DNA of 6,619 nt from Candidatus Kariarchaeota archaeon (GCA_016839545.1 JAEOUB010000471.1:1-6619); one strand, 5' to 3'. Shown: positions 1 through 5,502, numbered from the stretch's first letter. Notes: a model not told the origin generated them from the sequence alone. Translations and numbers: made by a program.

Positions 1-2
1 GA

Positions 3-437
3 TCCTACGTGGTCTATTTCACCGGTCACTCGCTTGGCGGAGCACTGGCAACCCTGGGAGCCATGCACATGTATCGCAGGCTGAAAATCCCCGTCATTCT
101 CTACACCTTCGGTGCCCCACGTGTTGGCAACCGCTGGTTCAAACGCTACTTCAACAGGAAGATGGACAATGTCTTCCGCATTGTCAACGATGAGGATATT
201 ATCCCCTCCATTCCCAACAAGATCTTCGGCTATCACCACGTGGAGCGGCTGGCTCTTATCGACGAGCACAAGGTCATCTATGTCAACCCCTCCAAGGACA
301 AAGTCAAGGAAAAAGAGATTGAGGGCTGGACCAGTGTGCTCACAGAAGGACTTGAAGAGCATGGATCTGATACCTACAAGAAACTGATGACTGAGATAAC
401 CGATGTTCTGGACGTTGGAGTCACAGGGCACCGCTGA
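3..437 (+). CDS. Class 3 lipase-like alpha/beta hydrolase, C-terminal part (5' end outside window)
   Basis: The reading frame is open from the left edge, so the true start and N-terminal half are missing. Counting from the GTG at base 9, the nucleophile elbow GHSLGGA gives Ser8 (codon 30-32). FGAPRVGN follows at residues 34-41, then NDEDIIPSIP with the likely catalytic Asp63 (195-197) and YHHV with the likely catalytic His77 (237-239). This order and spacing match the Ser-Asp-His triad of class 3 lipases (Lipase_3 family), which hydrolyse acylglycerols or other esters. The tail after the histidine, with EEHGSDTYKKLM near its end, also suits the family. The substrate and location cannot be told because any signal peptide would lie upstream. 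About 70 percent of the first 62 codons end in G or C by hand count, against about half in the SGNH gene, so its codon use differs from at least one neighbour. Family call firm; substrate unknown. Confidence 0.88.
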   Translation, partial: SYVVYFTGHSLGGALATLGAMHMYRRLKIPVILYTFGAPRVGNRWFKRYFNRKMDNVFRIVNDEDIIPSIPNKIFGYHHVERLALIDEHKVIYVNPSKDKVKEKEIEGWTSVLTEGLEEHGSDTYKKLMTEITDVLDVGVTGHR

Positions 438-464
438 ATCTGGTAGGACATCAGGGTCAAAATA

Positions 465-490
465 GGCCGAATACTACGCAGTATATGGCT
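465..490. terminator. Imperfect hairpin between convergent genes, possible terminator
   Basis: Bases 465-469 pair with 486-490 (three GC pairs and two G-T wobbles), then one A-A mismatch, then ATACT (471-475) pairs with AGTAT (480-484) around a 4-nt loop. It sits between the convergent 3' ends of the lipase gene and the zinc-ribbon gene and touches the latter's stop codon. On the minus strand a TTTT run follows shortly after. The position suits a terminator, but archaeal termination relies mainly on T-tracts, so this is only suggestive. Confidence 0.3.
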
Positions 491-650
491 ATTCTGAATC
501 TTTATCTGTCCACTGATGTGCACAATCTTTGCAGATATAGAGCTTGCCATACATTGTCTTACCGAGCGTCGGATTCACAAATAGCACATTGTCCTTGTCG
601 TCACGAGTTTCTATTCTTTTGCCATTGCAACTTTTGCAGAGTATTGCCAT
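489..650 (-). CDS. Small zinc-ribbon protein, 53 aa
   Basis: A short protein with two CxxC knuckles, CKSC near the N-terminus and CKDC near the C-terminus, 31 residues apart, which is a four-cysteine zinc ribbon. The end YICKDCAHQW resembles the second knuckle of TFIIS/RNA polymerase subunit-type ribbons, which usually read C-x2-C-G-H-x-W. A charged ETRDDKD stretch lies between the knuckles. That resemblance is inference; no function is recognised. I chose the ATG at 648-650 because a TATA-like GTTATGTAT is centred 26 nt upstream, fitting a leaderless transcript, and because the protein then starts just before the first knuckle. An in-frame ATG at 675-677 would add nine residues but has neither a TATA box at the right distance nor a Shine-Dalgarno site. 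It is convergent with the lipase gene and divergent from the zinc-ribbon gene at 965. Confidence 0.65.
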   Translation of the reverse strand: MAILCKSCNGKRIETRDDKDNVLFVNPTLGKTMYGKLYICKDCAHQWTDKDSE

Positions 651-671
651 TGTTCTAGAGTTTGTCTTAGG

Positions 672-680
672 ATACATAAC
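672..680 (-). promoter_or_regulatory. Possible TATA box for the 489-650 zinc-ribbon gene
   Basis: The minus strand reads GTTATGTAT, centred 26 nt upstream of the ATG at 650. The spacing is right for an archaeal TATA box driving a leaderless transcript, but the match to the TTTAWATA consensus is only partial. It overlaps the alternative upstream ATG at 675-677, which argues against that start. Confidence 0.3.
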
Positions 681-705
681 GTTTTAGGAGAATTGAATCA
701 GGAAT

Positions 706-744
706 GTGCAATCTTGGGGTGCAACTTGGGAGTGCGAATCTGGA
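706..744. repeat. Three-copy imperfect 13-bp tandem repeat
   Basis: Three consecutive 13-bp units at 706, 719 and 732 read GTGCAATCTTGGG, GTGCAACTTGGGA and GTGCGAATCTGGA. Every unit starts with GTGC, and the second halves drift. They lie in the spacer between two divergent zinc-ribbon genes. An operator for a DNA-binding protein or a decayed microsatellite are both possible. A 62-codon reading frame runs through it (704-892) but shows no protein-like features. Confidence 0.5.
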
Positions 745-763
745 ATTGGGGTGGTATTTGAGT

Positions 764-877
764 CACCAAATGCCAGTGAAAAGGTCTGACATGCCAATTT
801 CACAGTGGTGTCGCAAATTTTTTTTGCGGCCATCGGAGAGGGCATCTACTACTCGAATTTGCAGGATCTCAAGTAGA
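764..877. other. Run of stem-loop-forming sequences in a spacer without a gene
   Basis: The stretch from about 651 to 964 holds no gene I can support. Within it are three inverted repeats in a row. First, CACC (764-767)/GGTG (807-810) encloses GTGAAA (776-781)/TTTCAC (798-803). Second, an 8-bp stem (810-817/823-830, one wobble) has a five-T loop and core CGCAAA/TTTGCG. Third, TCTACT (845-850) pairs with AGTAGA (872-877). They could be part of a small structured RNA or protein-binding sites. No matching known RNA family is recognised. The first two stems share base 810, so they would abut or compete. Confidence 0.3.
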
Positions 878-932
878 CTGAATCTCATTTAGATACCACT
901 TCAACTCTTCTAGTCATATATTATTGGATATT

Positions 933-941
933 CTTATATAG
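933..941 (+). promoter_or_regulatory. Archaeal TATA box for the 965-1165 gene
   Basis: CTTATATAG is centred 28 nt upstream of the ATG at 965. This is the spacing expected of an archaeal promoter whose transcript begins at or next to the start codon. There is no Shine-Dalgarno sequence before the ATG. The same nine bases occur at the equivalent place before the asparagine synthetase-like gene. Confidence 0.65.
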
Positions 942-964
942 AAACTTGGTATATTCTTTACTGT

Positions 965-1165
965 ATGGGGTTACTCTCAGACCAGGGCAAGTTTGCAATC
1001 TTTACCTGTCGTAACTGTGCGGATGACGTGGAGTATACCTATCATTGTGGATCGACAATGGCACTCATTATGCGACGAGAGGTGGCCTATTGGATCTGCA
1101 AAGCCTGTGATCACGTTCGAGAGTTTGATCATGCCTGTTCTCATCCTGATGAATTGAATCTCTGA
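965..1165 (+). CDS. Small zinc-binding protein with CxxC motifs, 66 aa
   Basis: The protein has CRNC (Cys15, Cys18), HCGSTM (Cys28) and CKAC (Cys45, Cys48), then HACSH (Cys58, His60). The order CxxC, then CGxxM, then W-x-CxxC is common in short archaeal zinc-ribbon proteins, and Cys58/His60 could serve a second site. I do not recognise a specific family or function. The start is well supported: ATG at 965 has a TATA box 28 nt upstream and no Shine-Dalgarno sequence, so the message is probably leaderless. It is divergent from the other small zinc-ribbon gene (489-650). Its stop lies 14 bp from the convergent end of the glutamate-synthase-like gene. The two ribbons differ in knuckle spacing and share no clear alignment, so they are unlikely to be recent duplicates. 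Confidence 0.75.
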   Translation: MGLLSDQGKFAIFTCRNCADDVEYTYHCGSTMALIMRREVAYWICKACDHVREFDHACSHPDELNL

Positions 1166-1179
1166 TTATTGTGCGTACA

Positions 1180-2628
1180 TTATCCAGTGATCTCTGTGTA
1201 TCCTCTCTGGTCAATCAGATCTATATCTGTTTGAGGTGTCGATAGTGGTCCAAAGCTGTCTTTGAGACCAAATACCTGTGCAACTCTCTGCTCAGTACTG
1301 ATAACATCCTCATCTGATAGTAGATCCAGAGAGTATTTGCCCAGTGATGATACCAGCAATTGGATCTCCAGTCGCAGGGTCTCGATATAGTTGCTGATAT
1401 ATTGCACAGATCGCTCGCTTGGCTTGACGACAAATCGTGCCAGCCTTTTGATTATCTTGGATTTGTAGAACTCCTTGCCTACAAACAGTTTTGCAAGTGG
1501 ATAGCTGTTGGCAGCAATGAGAAATGGTCTGCCGAGTGCCACACCATCCGCACCCAGTGCCAGTGCTTTGACTACCTGTGAACCCTCGCTAATACGACCT
1601 GACAGGACAAAGCTGGTGGTGATCCCCTCTTTTCTTGCCTGGTACATGGCATGCAGACAGGAAAGTGTGGGTAGGCCAAGGTGCTGCAGGCTTGCAGTGG
1701 GTGACATTCCAGTCCCTCCCTCCTTGCCATCAACTACCAGGGCATCAACTCCTGCCTCTGCTGCTACCCGAATCAGTTCAGACAGATCCCTGTAGGGTCC
1801 TGTTTTCAACCAGATTCGAGTCCGGGGGTAATCGTTTCTCAGTTTCAGTATCCTGTTTTTGATAATGTCTGCAGTGAAAATATCGGGAGAGGAGTGCCGT
1901 TCATAGCTTTCCTGCTCCACCACTTCGGGGTCAGGATAGATGATGTATCCCTTGTCCTGCAATCGCAGTGCAGTATCACGATCCACAATCTTCTCTCCAC
2001 CGATACCACTCTTGGCACCCTGTCCTGCTTTGATCTCAAATGCAATCAGTCCTTCGTGCATAAAATCTGTAATCCTGGGATCGCTGTACAGCCTGTTCCA
2101 CAGCTCAGATGTGGCATCCTCCTCGTTTTGCTGGATGACAACTCCACCGTAACCCTCTTTCCTGTGTTCAAAGTAGGTCAGGATACGGTCCATCAGGGAA
2201 GGCTGCTTGGGATCTGTTCTAGTATCATATCCCCAAGTTGCAGCCACGTTCTCACCGATTCCATAGATGAGACCGAGCTCCGCACAGGCTCTGGCAGAGT
2301 AGGTGGATACAACATTCCAGTCCTCCGGGCTGCCCATAGATGCCTGAATAATGGGAAGTGTGGTCTTGAAGCCACCGATGATACGATCAGTGTTGACATC
2401 ACGGTAAAATGGTTCTCTGAAGATGAGATCATAGGATTTTTCCAATCTATGTGGAGTGAATTGTGGGGGTGCCAGCAGGATATCATCCAGGGTTGGAAAT
2501 CTTCGTGATTTACCGTAGATATCAGCACCAAATACAGAGAATCGAGACGTTTCATCCCTGGTCGGGTAGATCGATTTGCGTCCCTTCCGGGCACGTTCAA
2601 TAATTTCTTCGTAGGGATAATCAGTCAT
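1180..2628 (-). CDS. FMN-binding glutamate-synthase-like protein without glutaminase domain or Fe-S cluster
   Basis: This 482-residue protein matches the FMN-binding TIM-barrel domain of glutamate synthase large subunit (Glu_synthase family). Visible signatures are FEIKAGQGAKSGIGGEK (197-213), DGKEGGTGMSP (300-310), the LSGR flavin-site strand (342-345) and LALGADGVALGRPFL (356-370). In glutamate synthase this domain reduces 2-iminoglutarate to glutamate. Here there is no glutamine amidotransferase domain and no N-terminal ferredoxin domain. The cysteine-rich 3Fe-4S loop that normally follows the GRP segment is replaced by ANSYPLAKLFVGKE; the only cysteines are 115 and 324. The electron route and product are therefore unknown. 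It is the second gene of an operon, 11 nt after the asparagine synthetase-like gene, with a Shine-Dalgarno AGGAG eight nt before the ATG. Family call firm; calling it a true glutamate synthase would go too far. Confidence 0.88.
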   Translation of the reverse strand: MTDYPYEEIIERARKGRKSIYPTRDETSRFSVFGADIYGKSRRFPTLDDILLAPPQFTPHRLEKSYDLIFREPFYRDVNTDRIIGGFKTTLPIIQASMGSPEDWNVVSTYSARACAELGLIYGIGENVAATWGYDTRTDPKQPSLMDRILTYFEHRKEGYGGVVIQQNEEDATSELWNRLYSDPRITDFMHEGLIAFEIKAGQGAKSGIGGEKIVDRDTALRLQDKGYIIYPDPEVVEQESYERHSSPDIFTADIIKNRILKLRNDYPRTRIWLKTGPYRDLSELIRVAAEAGVDALVVDGKEGGTGMSPTASLQHLGLPTLSCLHAMYQARKEGITTSFVLSGRISEGSQVVKALALGADGVALGRPFLIAANSYPLAKLFVGKEFYKSKIIKRLARFVVKPSERSVQYISNYIETLRLEIQLLVSSLGKYSLDLLSDEDVISTEQRVAQVFGLKDSFGPLSTPQTDIDLIDQRGYTEITG

Positions 2629-2636
2629 CTCAAGCT

Positions 2637-2641
2637 CTCCT
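2637..2641 (-). promoter_or_regulatory. Shine-Dalgarno site for the glutamate-synthase-like gene
   Basis: The minus strand reads TTAGGAGAGCTTGAG immediately before the ATG. AGGAG is eight nt from the start codon and overlaps the TAG stop of the upstream gene. This fixes the start at 2628 and supports translation from a shared message, with possible coupling of the two genes. Confidence 0.7.
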
Positions 2642-3764
2642 AAGGTGTAAATACTCCCGGTACCTTGGGGTAGGGAAGTGCCATCATGATAGATGGCAGT
2701 GCACAGAAGTAGCGTACAGTTCTCTCCAGTCCTATACCAAACCCGGCAGTGGGCTTACCATGCTTTTGCAGGAAGCTCAGGTACCACTTGTACTTGGATA
2801 GGCTCTCACCACTTTCTTTCATACGTGGGATCACCCTCCGATGATCATATTCTCGGGCAGCACCGGAGATTACCTCTCCATATCCATGAGGCATCAGCAG
2901 GTCAAAATCCATCAGAATACCAGGTTTACTCTCATATTCTCTATCGTAAAATCCACGTGCTCCTCGGGGATAATCATGGATAAAGAATGGCTCTTCATGC
3001 AATGAAGAGAGCAACCACTCGTATTCCCAGGGTAGCTCTGCATCATGTCTGAGCTTGGTTGCCTTGATACCAAACCGCTTCTCCATCTCAGGAATGACCT
3101 GGGGATACTCATCGATATGGGCCAGTAGCAGATCAACTGCATCCTTGAATTCATACCGTTTGAACCGGGACGGGACAGTCAGAGATGTTCTTGGAGACAG
3201 TCCTCGATCCTCCCAGGTAGGGGCGAATCTCTCCCAGATCGTCTGTAATTTGGACTCATGGAGTTTCATATCCTTGTAGACTGAAGTTACCAATCCCTCG
3301 GCTATCTCCATGGCATCGAAGTGGTCTGCTCCAACCATTTCCAGGTCTACCTGGATAAATTCTGCAAGGTGTCGATCAGTGTTTGCTGTTTCCAGTGGTT
3401 CCATTCTGAGGTTGTCAGCGAAAAAATAGATCCTGCCGGGCATTCCTGCTTCCTCGCGAGAAATCGCCAGCAGCTGCTTGTACAGGATACCAGAGCTCAT
3501 GAATTTGTAATCCTTCCCGTAAAACTCTATCTCTGTCTGCTTTGCCCCCCGAGTACCGGGATCGGTAACGGGTCCGATTAATGGGGGTTTGAATTCCAGA
3601 AAATGTTGATCCTTGGACAGGTAATCTCGCATGGATTGGGAAACCAGATCATAGGTTTCGTAGACCCACTGCATGACAGGATCAGAAATTATTGCAAATG
3701 GGTCATGCTGCAGTGTCTCAAGGTAACTGCTGGGGGTATACGATTTGTACTGTTGAAGTGCCAT
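2640..3764 (-). CDS. Archaeal-type asparagine synthetase (AsnRS-related, class II aaRS fold)
   Basis: The protein is a class II aminoacyl-tRNA synthetase catalytic domain, closest to AsnRS/AspRS. Visible are a motif 1-like region (about 22-62), FMSSGILYKQLLA (88-100), motif 2 with RHLAEFIQVDLE (131-142), GEVISGAAREYD (296-307) and motif 3 GFGIGLER with Arg348. Only about 20 residues precede the catalytic domain, so the N-terminal OB-fold anticodon-binding domain of real AsnRS is missing. That is the hallmark of the archaeal asparagine synthetase characterised in Pyrococcus abyssi, which activates aspartate with ATP and amidates it to free asparagine. At 374 residues it is, from memory, longer than that enzyme, mainly between motif 2 and the C-terminal half. 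It is first in an operon with the glutamate-synthase-like gene. The start ATG at 3764 has a TATA box 26 nt upstream and no Shine-Dalgarno site, fitting a leaderless message. A stand-alone tRNA-modifying paralogue is the main alternative. Confidence 0.85.
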   Translation of the reverse strand: MALQQYKSYTPSSYLETLQHDPFAIISDPVMQWVYETYDLVSQSMRDYLSKDQHFLEFKPPLIGPVTDPGTRGAKQTEIEFYGKDYKFMSSGILYKQLLAISREEAGMPGRIYFFADNLRMEPLETANTDRHLAEFIQVDLEMVGADHFDAMEIAEGLVTSVYKDMKLHESKLQTIWERFAPTWEDRGLSPRTSLTVPSRFKRYEFKDAVDLLLAHIDEYPQVIPEMEKRFGIKATKLRHDAELPWEYEWLLSSLHEEPFFIHDYPRGARGFYDREYESKPGILMDFDLLMPHGYGEVISGAAREYDHRRVIPRMKESGESLSKYKWYLSFLQKHGKPTAGFGIGLERTVRYFCALPSIMMALPYPKVPGVFTP

Positions 3765-3785
3765 ACAAGTTGATTTGTTACACTC

Positions 3786-3794
3786 CTATATAAG
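3786..3794 (-). promoter_or_regulatory. Archaeal TATA box for the asparagine synthetase operon
   Basis: The minus strand reads CTTATATAG, centred 26 nt upstream of the ATG at 3764, so transcription should start at or next to the start codon. It is identical to the box before the 965 gene. Upstream the sequence becomes very AT-rich. Confidence 0.7.
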
Positions 3795-3807
3795 AGTTGA
3801 GTAAATA

Positions 3808-3822
3808 ATAGAAAAATTCTAT
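3808..3822. promoter_or_regulatory. AT-rich inverted repeat upstream of the operon TATA box
   Basis: ATAGAA (3808-3813) and TTCTAT (3817-3822) are a perfect inverted repeat with a 3-nt centre. It lies 14 bp upstream of the TATA box of the asparagine synthetase operon. The position would suit an activator or repressor site. AT-rich spacers produce such repeats by chance, so support is weak. Confidence 0.25.
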
Positions 3823-3847
3823 GATTAATACATTTATATCGTGTAAA

Positions 3848-3884
3848 ATACAGTACAAATCTAAATATACAGTAAAATATTTAG
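3848..3884. repeat. Inverted repeat plus direct repeat in AT-rich spacer
   Basis: CTAAATAT (3861-3868) and ATATTTAG (3877-3884) form a perfect 8-bp inverted repeat with an 8-nt centre. ATACAGTA occurs twice in direct orientation, at 3848-3855 and 3867-3874, the second copy overlapping the inverted repeat. The spacer 3765-4022 otherwise holds no gene. A short open frame through it encodes only AT-driven residues. Operator function is possible but unproven. Confidence 0.35.
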
Positions 3885-3943
3885 TTATAAGATGAAAATA
3901 ATGAATAAAATTCAATACAATAGACAAAAATACATCTGTTCTC

Positions 3944-3986
3944 ACCTCGCTCCCCTTCAAATGGGTCAATATCTGGTAAGCGAGGT
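3944..3986 (-). terminator. Possible terminator hairpin of the methyltransferase gene
   Basis: ACCTCGCT (3944-3951) and AGCGAGGT (3979-3986) are a perfect 8-bp, GC-containing inverted repeat with a 27-nt loop. It starts 36 nt past the methyltransferase stop codon. On the minus strand a run of five T follows about ten nt after the stem. The position suits a terminator, or the end of a decayed sequence; the long loop weakens the case. Confidence 0.3.
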
Positions 3987-4022
3987 CTATATGGTCTAAA
4001 TCGGGTATCTGGAATATTTTTG

Positions 4023-4607
4023 CTATAATTTTCTTGCCATAATGTGGAAGATGTGCCAGTACTTGTCGCCACCCGTCGCAGTGCCTTTTGTACCCTCCTC
4101 CTCTTCAAGCTCAAGAATTTCAAAGCCTGAAAGCAGGGAGGTGACTTGGTCTCTGGAATGAAAGGTCATCGATTCATTGTCAGACCACGCATCATTCACA
4201 CCAAATAGCTGTCCACAGAAAATTCCACCTGTGCTGATACTGTTCGATAATCTCTGCCAGACTTCTTCAAAGTGGTCTGGATGACAAAATGGGATTGCAT
4301 AGCCTGCATGCAAGAGAGATGTTGAGGGAAAACTGACATTCTCATACTTCGATATTATCAATTCCAAGTTGGCCTCCTCACCTACCTTTGATCTCAACCT
4401 CTCACCTGCCTCGTTCTCAGCATCAATTGCAATTGCTTTCCAACCCTGGTTCAGCAGAAAAAGTACCTCGTTTCCAGCTCCAAAACCAATGTCCGCCCCA
4501 ATTTTTGGTAGCAGCGGGTCAACCGATTCAAACCCCCTCACAAATAGATCCCGGGGTTCTCTCCCTCCAGTCACATCGTAGTACTTGCTCCATCTGTCGT
4601 CACTCAT
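4023..4607 (-). CDS. Class I SAM-dependent methyltransferase, 194 aa
   Basis: A Rossmann-fold methyltransferase. Motif I is ADIGFGAGNE (38-47). The acidic residue ending beta 2 is Asp62 in AIAIDAE. YENVSFP (88-94) fits the beta 4 approach, and HAGYAIPFCHPDHF (100-113) follows. The N-terminus DDRWSKYYDVTGGREPRDLF and the C-terminus ATGGDKYWHIFHIMARK are typical of a short, widespread family, known mainly from bacteria, that is often annotated as TehB-like or simply class I SAM methyltransferase. The acceptor is unknown; tellurite methylation should not be assumed. It appears complete and stands alone. It is divergent from the SGNH gene across 98 bp, and more than 250 bp separate it from the next gene on its strand. 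No Shine-Dalgarno site precedes the ATG. A weak AGATAAGG-like box lies at about TATA distance. Its closest relatives may be bacterial, which would suggest transfer; that is from memory only. Confidence 0.85.
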   Translation of the reverse strand: MSDDRWSKYYDVTGGREPRDLFVRGFESVDPLLPKIGADIGFGAGNEVLFLLNQGWKAIAIDAENEAGERLRSKVGEEANLELIISKYENVSFPSTSLLHAGYAIPFCHPDHFEEVWQRLSNSISTGGIFCGQLFGVNDAWSDNESMTFHSRDQVTSLLSGFEILELEEEEGTKGTATGGDKYWHIFHIMARKL

Positions 4608-4705
4608 AGGAGATACTCATTTTGATACCTTATCTATCTATCGACCCCTCGTAATTCCATCCCCTCAGTGATAACCTTGAAATTCTGCCATCCTCTATAT
4701 GAACT

Positions 4706-5473
4706 GTGAATAGGAAAGTCGTTGTTTTTGTCATCGGGATCATGCTTCTCCCGCTTCCAATTTCAGCAGATGAGATACCATCGATTGTATTCATTGGGGC
4801 TTCCAATACCAATACTATCCAGTGGGCAAATGGTTCCTACGTCACGAAATTGCCTGAAAAAGGACTGCCATGGAGTGAAATGACCATCACAAACGCTGGC
4901 ATTGATGGTACTGGTACATACACCTACTACAATGACTCGGAATTTCTCAAACTACAGGCACAGAACTACACCACGGATTTCATATTCCTGATGCTTGGTG
5001 GTAATGATTTTCTCAGAGGAACCAACCCCGGAGTTTTCCAGGAGCAGATTGGCTGGATCTTGAGTGAGATCAGGAATAATACGCAAGCTCCTATCATCCT
5101 TGCAAATTTAATCTGGTCACCGATACAGGTGTTCGATTTCCTTTTTCCTGATGAGGTGCGCGAGGCGCACACTGCCTATCAGCAGATTCTTACCAATCAG
5201 ACGGTAGAGAATGTATTCACAGTTGATGTATACAATGCCACTATAGATCAGATTGACTACTATGCAGACCCGATTCATCTCAATGAGCTAGGGCACCAAT
5301 CTGTAGCCAACGCCATTCACCAGCAGCTGGCAGATACCATAATTGAGATACTGGCAAAGATTGAGAGATTGGAGAACCGGTTACAGGGAATATTCAGAGG
5401 TGGGCTTTTTCTAGTGCTGATGTTAATTTTGTCGTATCCACTACTTAGAAGAAGATACCTCAAACCTCAATGA
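4706..5473 (+). CDS. Secreted or membrane-anchored SGNH-family hydrolase
   Basis: The protein starts with a signal peptide (charged MNRK, hydrophobic residues 5-19, likely cleavage after Ala21). SGNH blocks follow: block I IVFIGASN with nucleophile Ser33 (codon 4802-4804), block II NAGIDGTG with Gly65 or Gly68, block III LGGNDF with Asn100, and block V DPIHLNELG with Asp188 and His191. Residues 230-247 form a membrane segment followed by RRRYLK, predicting a C-terminal anchor with a cytoplasmic tail and the catalytic domain outside. A short EIRNN/IERLENR region leads into it. Such enzymes hydrolyse esters or acyl groups on lipids or glycans; the substrate is unknown. Block I reads G-A-S instead of the usual G-D-S, while the nucleophile is kept. 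The GTG at 4706 is the first start after an in-frame TGA at 4700 and is needed for the full signal peptide. The gene ends 29 bp before the decarboxylase. Confidence 0.85.
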   Translation: MNRKVVVFVIGIMLLPLPISADEIPSIVFIGASNTNTIQWANGSYVTKLPEKGLPWSEMTITNAGIDGTGTYTYYNDSEFLKLQAQNYTTDFIFLMLGGNDFLRGTNPGVFQEQIGWILSEIRNNTQAPIILANLIWSPIQVFDFLFPDEVREAHTAYQQILTNQTVENVFTVDVYNATIDQIDYYADPIHLNELGHQSVANAIHQQLADTIIEILAKIERLENRLQGIFRGGLFLVLMLILSYPLLRRRYLKPQ

Positions 5474-5482
5474 TTTAGTATA
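5474..5482 (+). promoter_or_regulatory. Possible TATA box for the decarboxylase gene
   Basis: TTTAGTATA is centred 25 nt upstream of the TTG start at 5503, starting right after the SGNH stop codon. The spacing is right for a leaderless transcript and there is no Shine-Dalgarno sequence before the TTG. Read-through from the SGNH gene remains possible because the gap is only 29 bp. Confidence 0.35.
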
Positions 5483-5502
5483 TCCTGATTAGATCATACC
5501 TG

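Noticed and set aside
704..892. 62-codon plus-strand open frame in the spacer between the zinc-ribbon genes
   Set aside because: No motif, no Shine-Dalgarno site or TATA box at the right distance, and it runs through the tandem repeat and stem-loops; composition is not protein-like.
1894..2508. Long plus-strand open frame opposite the glutamate-synthase-like gene
   Set aside because: It lies antisense inside a gene with clear family motifs; its translation has no recognisable domain, so it is a shadow frame.
2640..3764. Calling this gene a true asparaginyl-tRNA synthetase
   Set aside because: The anticodon-binding N-terminal OB-fold is missing; only about 20 residues precede the catalytic domain.
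3778..3969. Minus-strand open frame in the AT-rich spacer
   Set aside because: Its translation is dominated by residues of AT-rich codons (I, F, Y, L) and it overlaps the operon's TATA box; no independent support.
3941..3990. Possible tRNA gene, because TTCAAAT (3956-3962) looks like a T-loop flanked by CCC/GGG
   Set aside because: The closing pair is reversed relative to the invariant G53-C61, the T stem does not reach five pairs, and no anticodon or acceptor arm fits around it.
3881..4123. Minus-strand frame running from inside the methyltransferase gene into the spacer
   Set aside because: It overlaps the methyltransferase in another frame. The part beyond its stop reads PDTRFRPYRPRLPDIDPFEG, which is somewhat protein-like and might be a decayed tail, but there is no start and no family match.
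4023..4607. Naming the methyltransferase as tellurite resistance protein TehB
   Set aside because: Only general SAM-binding motifs and short-family end signatures are visible; nothing specific to tellurite is seen.
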